NCBI GenBank assembly: GCA_963971425.1
Contig: OZ020521.1
Span: 2,482,501-2,546,500 of the forward strand
Direction of reading: 5' to 3'
DNA from: Bryoerythrophyllum caledonicum
Lineage: Eukaryota; Streptophyta; Bryopsida; Pottiales; Pottiaceae
DNA: 64,000 nt
In this document: positions 1 to 11,889 of the stretch, one piece after another
How positions within the stretch are numbered: the first letter of the stretch is position 1
How the letters are laid out: each line of letters starts with the position of its first letter
Notes under the pieces: model-generated
The model's input: only the letters and a program-made list of their open reading frames with translations
What the model was told of the DNA's origin: nothing
Databases searched by the model: none
Position numbers and translations under genes: made by a program

Positions 1-19
1 TACTTGCAAGAGTCTTCCA

Positions 20-254
20 ATATGCTACACCTCTTCTACATCCCTAAATATTGGTGTACAAGAAACTAATATCATTTTTGACATAATGGTAATGAACCTA
101 GACCCTAGGTAACGCAAACTTTTGTAACCGAGTAAATTGAAAATCCAATATTCGACTCAATCTAAGAAAAAAATAAACCAATGTTGTCTACTATAAAAAC
201 TATAAATTTTCAATCCGTGCATTCAAATTTTAGGAAACTTTGTGAGTATGTTAC
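20..254 (+). repeat. Partial TTAA-type MITE (family F1), cut by the window edge
   Basis: This stretch matches the last third of the F1 family whose full copy lies at 62160-63095. Shared blocks are ggtgtacaag, the gtaatgaacctagacc block, and the run caatccgtgc to gtatgttacttaa. The match stops at an internal TTAA where a second small element has inserted. It is noncoding; assignment rests on eye alignment only. Confidence 0.6.
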
Positions 255-258
255 TTAA

Positions 259-542
259 CCCCTAAAAGCCCGTGATAAATTCGCACGAAAAACACTTCAA
301 AATTGTTGATTCTAGTGCAATGGGTAAGGAAGGAAATAAAACCTTATATTTATCCTTTTGACCGTAGGATCTCCATCAACACTTACTATGTAACATACTC
401 AAAAAAAATATGATAGGATCTTCTTCTATACTTATGTGAGATGACGTGGTAAATTTTTTGTGAATTTTGACCGTACAGTGTGAAAGATAATTGCTCAAAT
501 TGAGTTTTTTGTTCTCCGAAGGGACACTTGGTCCTTTAGGGG
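259..542 (+). mobile_element. Short TTAA-flanked MITE nested in an F1 relic
   Basis: The element starts CCCCTAAAAG and ends CCTTTAGGGG. It is flanked on both sides by a perfect TTAA (255-258 and 543-546), as expected for piggyBac-type target duplication. The left flank is F1 sequence ending at its internal TTAA, so this is a MITE-in-MITE insertion. At 284 bp it is an internally deleted F1 derivative with no coding capacity. Confidence 0.75.
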
Positions 543-546
543 TTAA

Positions 547-1500
547 CTTTGATGGAAATATAATGCCTACTTTTAGTATTCAATCAATCCATGACCAAAA
601 TCTTGGAGAAAATTTGCATCCAATCGTTAATTGTAAAGATTATATTGTTTAAAGTTGTCATATATTGGTAGTAAAAATTGTGGATTCCAGAGGGGTGCAC
701 TACTTTATCAATTGATAGATTCTTCCTAGAAAATTCATACTTTAAATGATAGAGGATTAGAAGTGCACTAGGTGATAGCTTCACATCGACACGTAAATTA
801 AAAAATCCATTCACGTTTGAACGTTTAAGTACCTTAAGCTTCAATGTGTCCATTTACACTTAAACGTGTCAATGTGTGATTTTCACACTTTATGCATGAT
901 TTTTGATGTTTTTTGTCTACTTCAATGTATGCGGAAACGTTCCAAAACCCATACAAAGAAAATGGAAGTTTTCCATGTGATGAGAGCAATCAACAATCAC
1001 AAAACAATGAAGAGTCTCTTAGAGACAAATTTCAATCAAAGGTTAAGACCAAAATCAAATTGGTGGTATATGAAATACAAATATTATGTGGCATTGTATC
1101 TGTAGATACCATGTGGAAGAGCCAGTTTTGGCACCTCTTTGCCAAATCATTTATTTTTCCAAATCACGATGGTTCATACATAATGTATATCACCTAGGTA
1201 TTACATGGGTATCACCTAGACATTGCACATGTATCACATTGGCGAATTGTGGGTATCACCTAGACAAATCTCTTGAATTTTCCAAATTTTTTGGACATTC
1301 TTCATACAATGAATACCCTACGCGGTGAAGATTCATTGTATTTGAGTGAATTTGATGTATTTGGCAATGTATTCCTAAGTATTCCAAGAGCTTTATAATT
1401 CCAATTGTGATATGATTTTTGGAGAGTGTGCCTATAATGTGTGAGCAAATGTCAACTTCAAATTTCTCACCGATTTCATGAAAAGCAAGATTTTAACACA
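547..1500 (+). repeat. Degenerate F2-family relic
   Basis: Sequence collinear with 53860-54550 and with the reverse complement of 60845-61655. Shared blocks include the region around gtgcactaggt and the block caatcacaaaacaatgaaga. The short ORFs here are conserved only because the repeat is; they show no recognisable domain. A minisatellite-bearing segment at about 1110-1325 interrupts the match. Confidence 0.55.
1185..1290 (+). repeat. Short tandem repeat, unit about 22-27 bp
   Basis: Four to five degenerate units built on TATCACCTAG plus a CATTACATGG-like block follow each other. A related array occurs at about 33740-33890, with the same downstream block tctcttgaattttcca, so the two are copies of one repeat. 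No coding signal. Confidence 0.6.
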
Positions 1501-1704
1501 TCTTGCTACCTCCCATTTCAACACCAATTGGGGTTGTTATGAGGTTTTGTGTAGTAGGAAGGGTGACGGGTGACTTAGGTTAGTGAGTTCCTTTAGAGGT
1601 CCTGTCATGTCCGTCGTGTGGCCAACTCTAGAGTGTAGTTCTTGTTTCTGGTTTCGTTTGGTTAGTGCCAAAATAAATAAATAAATATTCAACACATCTA
1701 GACA

Positions 1705-2050
1705 AGGCTTTTTTTGGGCAATTTGGAGCCGAATGGCAAAAAAATTCCCCAAAAAGAGAATATTCCCCGAAGTGGGAAATTTGTGATTTTAAATTGCCAA
1801 AATTTCATTGATGGCCGATGCCATGACGTCATATTGTTACTAATGAACAGCAAGGACTCCAACCTATCGCCATAAAGGATGTACAAATTTATGTTTATGG
1901 AGATGGATTCTCCAAAAAGATATTTGTGGAGAAAATTTGGTTTTGTACCATTGCAGTAGAAACTTTGTGTCGACAAATGTGTGGTCTCCAAAAAATTTGT
2001 GTCGCCACTCTGACTAAAACCATGAAACCAAAAAAAAGCCCTGCATGCAG
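1705..2050 (+). mobile_element. F3 MITE copy
   Basis: About 345 bp alignable with the better-preserved copy at 30582-30938. Shared blocks include cattgatggccg, the segment ggactccaac to tatcgcca, and gagaaaatttggttttgta. The ends are inverted (aaggcttttttt and aaaaaaaagcc). I could not find a clean target duplication for this copy. Confidence 0.6.
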
Positions 2051-2931
2051 AGACCACATTTGTCTCCTGGGCACTACAGGATTAACAGGCCAACAGTGGG
2101 ATGCTCTAAAGCTTCTGCCCTTTTCCTGGCAAGGTCCTTTTGTCGCTCATCGGTCCTCCCAATATGCCCTCCCTTTCCAGAGCTTCCGCAACAAGGGAGG
2201 AACTTTTGCAACAACATCCGCACCAAAGACCAGGTTTACATGTAAGAGTCTGCATGGGCAACAAGGGAGGAGCTGCTGCTTGTGCTGCTCATGTGTCATG
2301 AATTGGTCAAGATCAGCCTCTCTTCTGTCTTTTGTCAGAGGTTGATTTGCGTGTCCGCCAACAGACTCAGCCTTGTGACTGTGCACCTGCATCACGAGTC
2401 CACCACCTTTGGAAGGGAGTGGGAGCAAAAGTGAGACTGTCTATCTGGATATTCCACTCGGCATCTCCTGGAATGGCAGTTGATGCAGAGTCGGAAAAGG
2501 TGTCAACCTGGACATTAGAGGGATGTGGTAACAATTACATAAGGAGCGTGTGATCTCTGCATTTGAAAATGATAATTACAGTGTGTTAGCACTCAGATGT
2601 TTAGATCTTCACTTTGGTCGGTGGGAGGGTCTCTGGAAAGTGCATTTGAATTTTCACTTTGGTCGGTGGGAGGGTGTTTGGAAATGAGTTTTCACCCCGG
2701 AAATGGTGATAGTTTCTGGTGGTAAATGTAGAAATGCCCGGCCAATGATGTGTTGGATGAAATTATGAGCTCGACAATGGAGGTAGACCAGAGGTGAGGC
2801 GGTGGTTTGAGTTTGGAAGAGGGGATAGTTATAGTCCAATTATTTTAAAACTAAACATTTTGTGCAACAAAATGTATGAACCACCACAAGTAAATGAGAG
2901 GTATCTATTTGAGCCTTGAAGGAGGACTCAA
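2051..2931. other. Unassigned stretch with one 43-bp tandem duplication
   Basis: No gene or known element recognised. A block containing tttggtcggtgggagggt is duplicated in tandem at about 2608-2690. The ORFs in this stretch overlap on both strands and show no domain, so I do not call a gene. Confidence 0.5.
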
Positions 2932-3208
2932 CCCTTTAACGCCTAAATGGACCACGAGGTCCTAGGAGAATCTATGAGAGTAATAGATTAAGCAAAACAC
3001 AACTACACAAAGGGTACATTTCATTGTGGCCCACTTCACATAAATCACTCTAGTTCGCCAAAGCTTGCATTGATTGGAGGTCATGGAGATGTGCTCGAAA
3101 GCTCTCGTGGAGCTCAAATGCATTATGAAGACCGCGACAAATGTGGAAAAAGTTAAAACACCCAAAGCACCAAATTGACCCTCCCAGGGCCTCGTAGGTT
3201 ATAAAGGG
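2932..3208 (+). mobile_element. Short F2-type MITE (TTAA-like target)
   Basis: Starts CCCTTTAACGCC and ends with the inverted complement of CCCTTTATAACC. The flanks are TCAA (2928-2931) and TTAA (3209-3212). The length is 277 bp and it is noncoding. It shares the CCCTTTA terminus with the 811-bp copy at 60845-61655. Confidence 0.6.
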
Positions 3209-3212
3209 TTAA

Positions 3213-4205
3213 GCTATTTGTCAAGAAAACAAAATTTACGGGTGTATTGTGGCATTAGAGCCTTTCAAGGTGTCAGCCTGCAAGTCCCGCAAGGGGGGTC
3301 GTAGCAGGCCTTTTTTTTTCATTTTCAACTAATAGCCACAGTGGCTGCCACGCTTAGGCAATTGCAGCAAGTTTGGCTATATAGGGTGTAAAGTATTAAA
3401 AAAAATTTGGCCCCAAATGTAGGAGAGTAGAAGCAAATTGGCTTTTCTATACAAAAATGGAATTGAATAGAGTGGCAAATTTTTTTTCATTCGTGAACAT
3501 CATACTGGCTATGGAATGTTGCGGTAAGGTGCAATTTGGCTACAACAATGTTTTTGTGAACTTTGAAGAGGCAAATGGCTGTTAAAAAGAACCAGTAAAT
3601 GGCTATCAACATCAAACTGAAATTGGAGTGAAGAATAACAAACAATCAAACACATAAGCGTTCTCAAGAGGATTCAAGCAGTTGAAGTCAAAACTCCCCC
3701 CACTCAACAAAAACACCCTCACATGCATCTTCATATAATGAGATGTAGGTCTAGTAGGTGCAACATACTGCCTTCTGACAACAACTTTACCAAATCCTAC
3801 CCTTAGACATAAATCACTTAGGCATGTAGAAATCAAACACCTTCCACATCTCAAAAAAAATGCACAACCCCTACCAGCTATAGTAGGGATCACTAAAAGC
3901 AACATCAACCCATCTTTCCTTGCACCTCTAGTCAAATTTTTAAACTGGAGCTCTCTCTATGCAGCTGAAACCGTGGGGTATTCTTGAATGCCCAGGTGAA
4001 TATCAACCTTCCTAAACCATGAACAACCTCTTCAGCTGAACCAACAACTATAAAGCACAGAAAACACCTACAAGTTCAAATCACACATTAGAATTCACTA
4101 AATATACACAATGCAACATGAAAGTTCAAAGCAGAACATAGAATGGATGACATAAAAGTAAAAGCAACTAACAATCAAGTCAAACAAGTCAAGGAGAGTA
4201 TGGAC
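3213..4205. other. No gene recognised; probable 3' region of the hAT element
   Basis: Nothing identifiable beyond AT-rich sequence. By position this should hold the 3' flank and terminal repeat of the hAT element whose coding sequence ends at 4206. I looked for a hAT-like terminus and 8-bp duplication and could not define one. The ORF at 3612-3935 has no recognisable domain. Confidence 0.4.
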
Positions 4206-5001
4206 CTAGTCGTCGCAGCCATAACGGCTCCTCTCCGGAGTTTGGTACCACTTATTGAACGCGGCGTTATAAGGAAAACTCTGAACGTCAAACAATTTTT
4301 GAGAAAACATTCCCACTACGACATCGAGGTGTGCATCCAACGAACTCCTCACTCTAGACTTCAAGAAAGAGAGGGAGCTGAAGACACGTTCGTCTTCCAC
4401 AGAACCCAACACCATCACCACCGCAACTTCCGCTAACTTGATGTAAGTGGGAAAACGGCCCGCAAGAGGCCCATTGGCTTGGGCAACCTGCCATATCCGC
4501 GTGAGCGGGTTTAGGTCAAAAGGCGCCTCACACGCACGCCTAAAATTGCTGCTCATAAACAGCTTGAAAAGACTTTGCTCGGCATCAAGGTCATATCCAG
4601 TTAGCAAAGCCGGCACCACGATCTTCTGACTTGGTCCTTCACCCTTGATTTCCTTGGGCTCTCAGAAGAAACGCTTGAGGACCGCTAGATGCAAGGGAAA
4701 AGTGTCAAGGCAGTCATCCGATGCCCAATATTGTGGATATACAATGCCCATGGCATTGAGAGTATCCACTGAAGGGAAGCGGCGATGCAACTCTGCATTC
4801 AGGTGCAATGCTGCCTCTGAGCAGATCACAACACACGAGCATGTGAGTTCAACATTGATCAAGAAAAGCATTAAGAGAAGTGAAAACTATAAGCACTACA
4901 AGATCATACCTTTGCATTCAGCTTTGATGGAAGCCCCTATTGCTGAAAATGTGGCTCTGTCAATAGGGTTACCCTTGTGGAGAGTAGGCACCTCGGTACG
5001 G
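4206..5001 (-). pseudogene. hAT transposase, C-terminal part (dimerisation domain), split off by element A
   Basis: Two exons on the minus strand, 4910-5001 and 4206-4816, separated by a 93-bp GT-AG intron (4817-4909). The last exon carries the hAT C-terminal dimerisation signature, read as SVEDERVFSSLSFLKSRVRS, and ends RYGCDD followed by a stop. An in-frame TGA at 4662-4664 (context LKRFF stop EPKE) breaks it; CGA to TGA is a likely cause. Upstream the frame reads LSRTEVPTLHKGNPIDRATF and then meets the end of element A. The same frame resumes on the far side of that element at 19399, so this is the 3' part of the gene at 19400-24370. The family inserts DNA by cut-and-paste in the nucleus and needs the C-terminal domain for dimer formation. 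This copy cannot be expressed intact. Confidence 0.85.
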
Positions 5002-5011
5002 CTCAATCAAC
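5002..5011 (+). repeat. Target-site duplication of element A, left copy
   Basis: Reads CTCAATCAAC; the right copy at 19390-19399 reads CTCAATCTCC (8 of 10 identical). Removing element A with one copy of this 10-mer joins the hAT frame without a shift, which supports the assignment. The reach of the duplication is slightly ambiguous because the element's end resembles it. Confidence 0.7.
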
Positions 5012-5075
5012 GACAAGACCGTGTGAGCGGTCGGAGAGCGTTCGCCGTGAGCGGTGAGCGGTGAGCGAAGATTAG
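5012..5075 (+). repeat. Element A left terminal inverted repeat
   Basis: Contains GTGAGCGGTCGG, a spacer with gttcgcc, then three tandem GTGAGCG units. The same order occurs inverted at 19326-19389. Similar heptamer runs mark the ends of elements B and C. Confidence 0.8.
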
Positions 5076-5183
5076 ATACCTAAAATTAGGATTTTTCAAA
5101 ATTTGCACAATTTTTTTAAAAAATTTGGATACTGAATTAAGTTTTGGGATTTATGGATGTCGAAATTTGGAATATTATATGGA

Positions 5184-5302
5184 CCTATTACCGTGGAGTA
5201 TTTTGTAGCCGCCCTCTTATGAAGGTTATAGGTGATTTCAACTCATCGTAATCTTAAAGATAAACCAATAAAATCCAGGAAGTTGGGGTCCTATTACCGT
5301 GG
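5184..5302 (-). promoter_or_regulatory. Two subterminal CCACGGTAATAGG motifs, element A left end
   Basis: On the minus strand CCACGGTAATAGG occurs perfectly at 5184-5196 and 5290-5302. Variants lie inverted near the right end at 19059-19071, 19143-19155 and 19209-19221. Repeated subterminal motifs are typical transposase binding sites; binding here is inferred. Confidence 0.65.
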
Positions 5303-5604
5303 AACTAGTGCCAAAATTTTGTTTTTGACAATTGTAAATATTAGCCTATGTAGATCCTAAATTACTCTCTTGGGTTAAAGAAACCAGGGATTGGTCTGAA
5401 ATTTGGAACAAATAAAGGAACTGTGCGATTTGCATCATCACATTTGTGGAGTGGAATGAACACTGAATATGTAGCTTCATAATCCAAAAAACATACAAAC
5501 AGAAATAGAAATTAGAATTAGAGAACAATAGAAGAATATTACCTAGGCTTATAATACGTAGGTCTATAGAAACATAATGAGTAACTTATTATCTACCTTA
5601 AGTT

Positions 5605-8600
5605 TTAAACACGCTTGTAGGAAAGAATCGCTCGTACTACGGGCATGAGTTCGTTGAAGCTAAGTGTTGGAGCATGGACAAATAAGTCCTCCATCTCGTC
5701 AAGCTTGCATACGACTGCATAAACAAAGTAGAGATGCTTGCAATTCACCCAAGACCGACCAGATCGGTTGGCCTTTGCTTGCATTGTAACAAAGTCCAAG
5801 CATGTGCAAGCCGGAAATGAACTGAGCGTAAGAATGTAGTGCTCCAGGGCATGGGTAGTTGAGGAGTCAACTTCCAAATCGACAATGCAGCCAAATCCTG
5901 GAAAGGGTACCATTGTGCGCTTCTGAATTTTTGCCTTGAGAGTGAGGGCAGACCCCCATCGCTGAAGCTGTGCAGCGACTGGACTGCCGGAACGACGCTT
6001 CACCACTTTAGTAAAGCGGGACGTAGGATGTTTGTTAGCGTCCTCTGGGGTTGGGTACGCAGCAAGGTCAATACCATCAATTATGGTTGCGTGAAAGTGA
6101 CGGCGGGGAGACGCTTCTTGTTTCTGTGGAAGTTGGAAACCTGCGCGCTCGAGGGCAATGATCTCCGACCGCTTCAGGTTGGTGCCCCTTTTAACAGGCC
6201 AGATTTGGGGAACACTATCCGGGCGAGTAAGAACCCACTTTTTTGAAGTGCCCAGTACACAACGCTGAATGTCGTCTTGGCAAAAATAAAACTCTTGTCT
6301 TTGATTTTTACCTGTGTGGTAATTCGTCCAAATCCCCGTATAAGTGGGACAGGCAGTGGCCTTTTTCTTCTGTATGATCTTCCTTGTGCACTGCTTCCTC
6401 GAGATAGCTTGGAGAGCCCAACAAGCTACACCGGTGCGATGTTTTGGTACTCGGGTGATATGCCATTCTGTTACAACGCAATCAGATTCCTCCACCCCGG
6501 TAACATGTGTAGGTCGAGTCTCGCGGACATGAAGGTTGTCCATAAGAGAATCTTCGTGTCCTATTCCAAGGTCAATGCCGACGTCGACGTCTTCATCTTC
6601 AACAACCTCTTCAAGGACTTTAGAAGTCTTCTGGGCCTTAGCTGACCTAGTCTCTACTCGAGGACGGGAGAAATTGATCTTCTCCGGGCGATGCGAGTCA
6701 AACTCCGATCCTGGGGGTAGATTGAGCTTGCGTTTAGTTGATCCAAAAATTTCCTCACCTGAAAAATGTGGAGGGCGTGTCAAGATGTCCGCTGAATTCT
6801 GGAATTTCTCCATCGCTGCCTTGATTTTCCTGGGATCTCTAGTGTCTTGGGCTCTTCTCAATCGCAATTCGTTCTTACTAGGACCAGTACCTCTACGTTC
6901 ACCCTTCAGGAACGAAATATAATGTGTAACCTACATGAACGCCCTGACATAATCATCCAAAGTAGCTTCAAAGAGGTCGTTCCCCTTGTTTCCAGAAGCT
7001 TGAAGCCATTTGTTGTGCATTGTCTCAGCGAGGTTGCACCTTGGCATGCTTGCCCGCTCATCGTCCGTTAAATCCTGCAAATATTAATCAATTACACGAA
7101 CATCCAATATAGAAAAGTTTTAACTGAAAGGGTACATCAAGCGAATTAGACAATCAGAATTAGTGACTTGCTCACCAAGGTCATAGCTCCACCCCACTGA
7201 AGGTAGCGAAAATGCCAAAACGCTAGCCACTCGTCTAGCTTCATAATGTCTGTATCGCTGGTTACAGCCTTTGCTGAGATCCACCACTCCCTTATAGCAC
7301 GATAACGAACTTCTGCATCGGCGATGGTAGTGGAGTCCTTGTACTGCCTGCAGAGTACTCGGTGTTGCTCACGGAGTTCAGACTTGATATGTCTGTCAGT
7401 GTGCTCGGACATTGACTTAGTCCAATGAAATAGACAAGTTCGTTCTTGGCCGACCATCTTGTCTTTCTCGCTTCCGGATCCGTATATGATGCGGACAGCG
7501 TTCCAATTCGCCTGAGCACTGTCTGCCATAAAGCCTTTAAATACTGGCTTTGAGTGTCCGGCCTCAATGACGACGCCATTCAGACCGTGCCAAAGGAGAG
7601 ATTGCGCTTCAGTGTCCTCCGACTGCATGTCACAGACTGCGATAGTCATGACCTTGGAGTATACCGGATCGTAAACATGGCATGCCATGGTCGTCCAATT
7701 CTTCACACGCTTGACATGGTCAAACATCATCCAAGCGTCTTGTAAATCGCCACCAGGTTGCATTCGGATTACTAAATCAAGGCCAGAACCAGGACCAACC
7801 TCCGACATCTTGAATACAAAAACTTTTCCTTTGCCCTGGCCTGGGAACTTGTTCTCTCGGACGTACGCCCAGTTACTTAGACCAGCCAGATTTGTGATTC
7901 CCTCGATTGGGCCCAGACGGGGGAGTGCTTTCAAACCTGACACAGTATGTCGTAGTTTGGGCGACGTAAACGATTTAAATTTGTCCGCAACTTTGTATAA
8001 CTCATCCACAGTAAGCGGTTGCATCGTCTCTCCGTCTTTCCTAAGAAGAAATTCACCTAAGAACTCCTTACTAGCCTCTAAAACAATCTTAGAATGGGTA
8101 GCACTTGGCATCCTAGACACCTGGTCACTACAAAGAGACTTTACCTTGAGGAGAGATTCACGACATTCACCAACCTTCACGGGATGGTTGTGCATTCCGA
8201 CATGAATGCATGCACGAGTCATATCGCCGGGTCCGCTAGCATAGTAAAAAAGAGCCTCGCACGTACTTATGCATATTGGAGGCGTTCGACATATTCCACA
8301 GACCAAAGTTGACTTCCTTGGTGGGCTTGCACCCACTCCGAAGGGATTCTCGGTACATCCGTCCCACTCTATCTCATTAACCTCGTACAACCGGTGCTCC
8401 CGGTGAAGATAATCACAATCCGGATTAGTGCAGCGAAGGTGCCCCGCGCATGTTGAGTAGCGGAAGGTGAGACCCATATCGTTCTGGATATTCGTAGTCT
8501 TCGTTCGGCACCATGCATGGCCGTCAAACCGCTTGTCCATACCATCCAACATACCCGTTTGCTTTCTCTCGAGTCCCGTCGGCTCAAACTCAAAAATGAC

Positions 8601-9254
8601 ATCGCCATTGTAAAGGGGGGGTAGAAAATTTACCTGATGGACAGGAACTGAATTAAAATCAAGGCGTTTCAGAACATTTCGCCCACCAGGTCTTGTGATG
8701 AGTCTTCGCAAGGAGTCTACAATGCTCCCAAGACGTGATAGAGTTGGAAAGCGAGGTGGTTTCGAAGCGGAATTGGGGTGGCGGGTATCAAAAGCTCGTG
8801 CTTCGAGGTTGACTGTAGCTTGAGAAGGAGCGCGAGGTTGCGACAAAGCGGAATGGTCCACTGAAGGAGGCTCCTCGTCCTCGCTCAACAATATGACAGT
8901 CTCTGTTCCAGGTTCAACCTTCATAGTAACAATCGGATTAACAGTGGATGTTGTCGACAATCCTGGCGTGACAAGTTCAGTGCTTGGTGCCATCTGTGCT
9001 ACTGTAAGACCATTAACTTTGTAGCTACCAGGCAAGAGCCTCCAGAATCGGTTGCCGCCTTCGACAATATCAGGCATTAAGATGTACTGGACTATAACCC
9101 CTGCATCATCTAGGACCTCTTGCTCGATATGAATTGTTCTAACATCTAGGCCATAACGAACACGAAGTATTGATGCCAAGATAGTGCATGACCCGTCAAC
9201 TGCTGGAGGGATAATTAGTGGAACACCAACACCATGGAATCGAAGAGATGCCAT
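5605..9254 (-). pseudogene. SWIM-zinc-finger MULE-type transposase (element A), one nonsense codon
   Basis: Exon 1 is 7176-9254 and exon 2 is 5605-7074, with a 101-bp GT-AG intron at 7075-7175 in phase 0. The start is taken as the ATG at 9254 (MASL), because the copy in element B starts with the same residues. The first 240 residues are poorly conserved. Then comes a Cys/His-rich block (for example GHLRCTNPDCDYLHREH) and a transposase core with FDHVKRVKNW, AVCDMQSED, GFMADSAQANWNAV and ERTCLFHW. I take the Asp residues of these blocks as the likely DDE catalytic set, tentatively. Near the C-terminus CTCLDF followed by NCKH forms a CxCx(n)CxH SWIM finger, used by MULE transposases for DNA binding. 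An in-frame TAG at 6931-6933 (context RAFM stop VTHY) replaces a Gln that element B still has, consistent with CAG to TAG. Otherwise the frame is open, so this is the best-preserved copy. Confidence 0.85.
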
Positions 9255-10357
9255 TAGAAAAACTGAAACGCGAAAGAGAAACAATACCTACCAATGTTCT
9301 TGCAACATTCTCAACTTGCATATATGGTGTTGTTTATAAGGATGGATAACGTGCTGGACTGGTTTAGGTATCCCATGGCGGCGTATACAACCAATATAAT
9401 TATGGTACAAAATAATATAATTAGGTAGAATTAGAACTGAACGACGTAATCGTGAGAAATGAACGACACCAGCAAAAAATATTCCTACATTATTGCCTAG
9501 TTATATTTTGAATTACATCATGGAGAGGTCCGCCGGTACCGGCGCCCAGCGGTCAGTTCAAAGTATTATCAAAAGTAACTTCCATGTTCAGGAGATTGTC
9601 AAATCTGATTCTAAATGGTATAGAATATATAATAGAAAATATCTAATTTAGCATAATAGTGATTATGAACTAGTAACTCGAGCGAAACTGCGGATCGACA
9701 TTAGCATCCACGGTAATAGATGATTGGCGAGAACTATAGGCTGTAAATTATTAATTCGAAGGGGTGTTATATTAACAGCTCTACAAAGTGGTCATAATAG
9801 TTAGTCACATTTCAAGTTAAAGGTAACGAATCTTGGTATTTGAAAGTTGCATAGATATATATTTTAAACCAAATTAATACCTAAACAAACGGGAATTCTC
9901 ATATTGAATAACCATATAGTACTTTTACGGAAAATGCAAGCATCTATAGAAACGATCATGTGCATGATGGACATGATGTTCGCATCTTTGGATTTTGAGG
10001 TTAATCATAGAGAAGTTGACAATTCATAACTGCTATGTTTGAATTCCCTCTTAGTGGTCATTCAATTCGGCGGTGTATGACAATATCCAATCTAAGCTTA
10101 ACAAATGCACGGCGTCTAATATCCCATTATGATTGTTAAGGCATGTTTTGACAATTGTGCTTATATGGGTTTCAAGTTATTGTCTTCCATAAATTTATTC
10201 AGTAGTTGGTGCATATGTCCTGGGTAGAAAGAGAACAGTACTGAATGGATGCCATCAATTGGAGTTCCGTTAGTCTAAGTTGAAGGGATACCTGTGCAGT
10301 TGATGAATTATATCAATGTACTGCCATGTGATATTCTCACTGAGTAGATAAGATATA
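9255..10357. promoter_or_regulatory. Spacer between the divergent transposase and cargo genes of element A
   Basis: AT-rich spacer that must hold the promoters of both divergent genes. It contains one perfect palindrome GCCGGTACCGGC (9532-9543), related to the array in the cargo gene's intron, and one CCACGGTAATAGA motif at 9708-9720. I see no open reading frame worth calling and no single convincing TATA box. Confidence 0.45.
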
Positions 10358-10363
10358 TTGCAG

Positions 10364-10663
10364 ATGCTCGTAAAAGTTGTCGCCGTAACACCTGCCCATT
10401 TAGTTGAGGGAAAGAAGAAGAGGAGGAAACGCGGACTCCTCTTCTCAAGTAGTAAGCAGTTAAGGAAGGCAAGGATGGGAAAACGTAAGGCCCAGATTGT
10501 TGAGGAAGACTTAGGAGATACTCCACGTGTCTTATCATTCGAGAGCGGTCCAAGTGTAAGTTTGACAAGTATGGATGAGGTTGCTGGATTGCGAACAGAA
10601 CATCTGGATGTCAACATTTCAGACAAGGAGAAGGACGAGGGCAATCATCACTTTGAACATTTG
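10364..10663 (+). CDS. Possible 5' exon of the element A cargo gene
   Basis: The open frame begins after a plausible acceptor (ttgcag) with ATG at 10364 and ends at a donor-like site (ttg|gtacgtg at 10663/10664). The peptide has basic stretches (EGKKKRRKRG and KARMGKRKAQ) that could serve as a nuclear localisation signal, followed by an acidic tail. Element B has a comparable charged, low-complexity exon at 42100-42411 in the same relative position, but I see no convincing residue-level similarity. The next acceptor that would join it to 11623 is unclear, so membership in the gene is a guess. Confidence 0.35.
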
Positions 10664-10859
10664 GTACGTGTTCTCATTGATACTTCAAATACCATTTTAT
10701 AGGATAGTTTAGTTTTTTGTGAAGTAACAATCGTTCCATTAGATTCATCTATTTTGTGTTATCGAACTCATTGAATTTAGCATTGAACAATCTTTTAGGA
10801 CCTAAGTGAATGTTGATGTGCTTTCAAACTAATCTTCTTTTCCATACAGTCTGTCACTG

Positions 10860-11300
10860 TAATTTATAATTTTAATTTTATTTTACCCTCCCTCACATAT
10901 TTTTTATTTTTATTTTTATTTTTACTTTACTCTCCCTCAGTTTTTATTTTTTTAAATTTTTTTCAAAAATTTTACTCTCCCTCTCCCTCTGAATTTTTAT
11001 TTATTTATTTGGATTATTCTTGATTTCAATAATAGTATACTATTAATTATGAGTTGTCCATTGCTCCATCCCTCCCTCCCCCCATTTATCATGTTTGAAT
11101 AAAATATTCATGATTGTCCCTCTCCCCCTCCAAACCTTCCTGGAGATTGTAGATTACCCATTGTAGATTTTAATCTAGATTTTTTATTTCAGGATTGTCC
11201 CTCACTTCCTTCTTCTCCCTCTAATTAATGATTTTTTGTTTTGTTTTTGGATTGTCCCTCTCCCCTTTGAATTTTGTTTAAATTGAAGCAAATATGAGTT
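10860..11300 (+). repeat. Pyrimidine-rich low-complexity tract
   Basis: Repeated T runs alternate with CTCCCTC blocks, for example near 10885, 10930, 10978, 11070, 11120 and 11255. The tract lies upstream of the first confident cargo exon and may be intron or promoter sequence. No ORF. Confidence 0.6.
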
Positions 11301-11889
11301 TAATAATTCATGGTTCCACCTGTGACTTCCCGAAAGGAAACAGTACTGCCCAGCTGAACTTAGGTTGGAGCAGTATCACTCCGGTCTAAAGGAGCTTGAC
11401 TTGGATGTCGTTCAACTCCGGTCTAAAGGAGCTTGACTTGGATGTCGTTCATCCATCAGTGCGAACTAAAATTCGTGGCGTCCAGCGTAATCCACGTCCC
11501 ACTAATCGTCCACGCCTCGTTTTCTGTGTGAACTGAAACCCTCTAACGTATATTGGATCTGGAGTTCAGCTTACGAACCCTTCCACAAACCCATTTGCTA
11601 CCTCTAACTTCAGTAGATTGTGATGCAGGCCGATCAGCCTTCAATTGAGTCTAGTGAAGACGCTATCAACGACGGAGATTGGGACGCCATGAACTTGAGC
11701 GCGGTGAATGAGGACGAGGATGGCGGCCCTGTTGAACTTGACAATAACACTCAAGCTGCCGACTCGGTAGCAGGTAAGTATGACGTGAACTCTCCATTTT
11801 TCTGTTTCTAAACTTTGTGAAGTAGAGCTCTATCTCCAAATCTCGCATGATCGGGAAGAGAGTTCGATACTTCGAACTGGCTTACAATG

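Noticed and set aside
866-1197. Possible small gene similar to ORFs at 60894-61286
   Set aside because: Similarity extends equally through flanking noncoding repeat sequence, so the F2 element explains it.
5012-5075. GTGAGCG runs as telomere-like repeats
   Set aside because: They occur only in short runs at the inverted ends of three elements, so they are terminal repeats.
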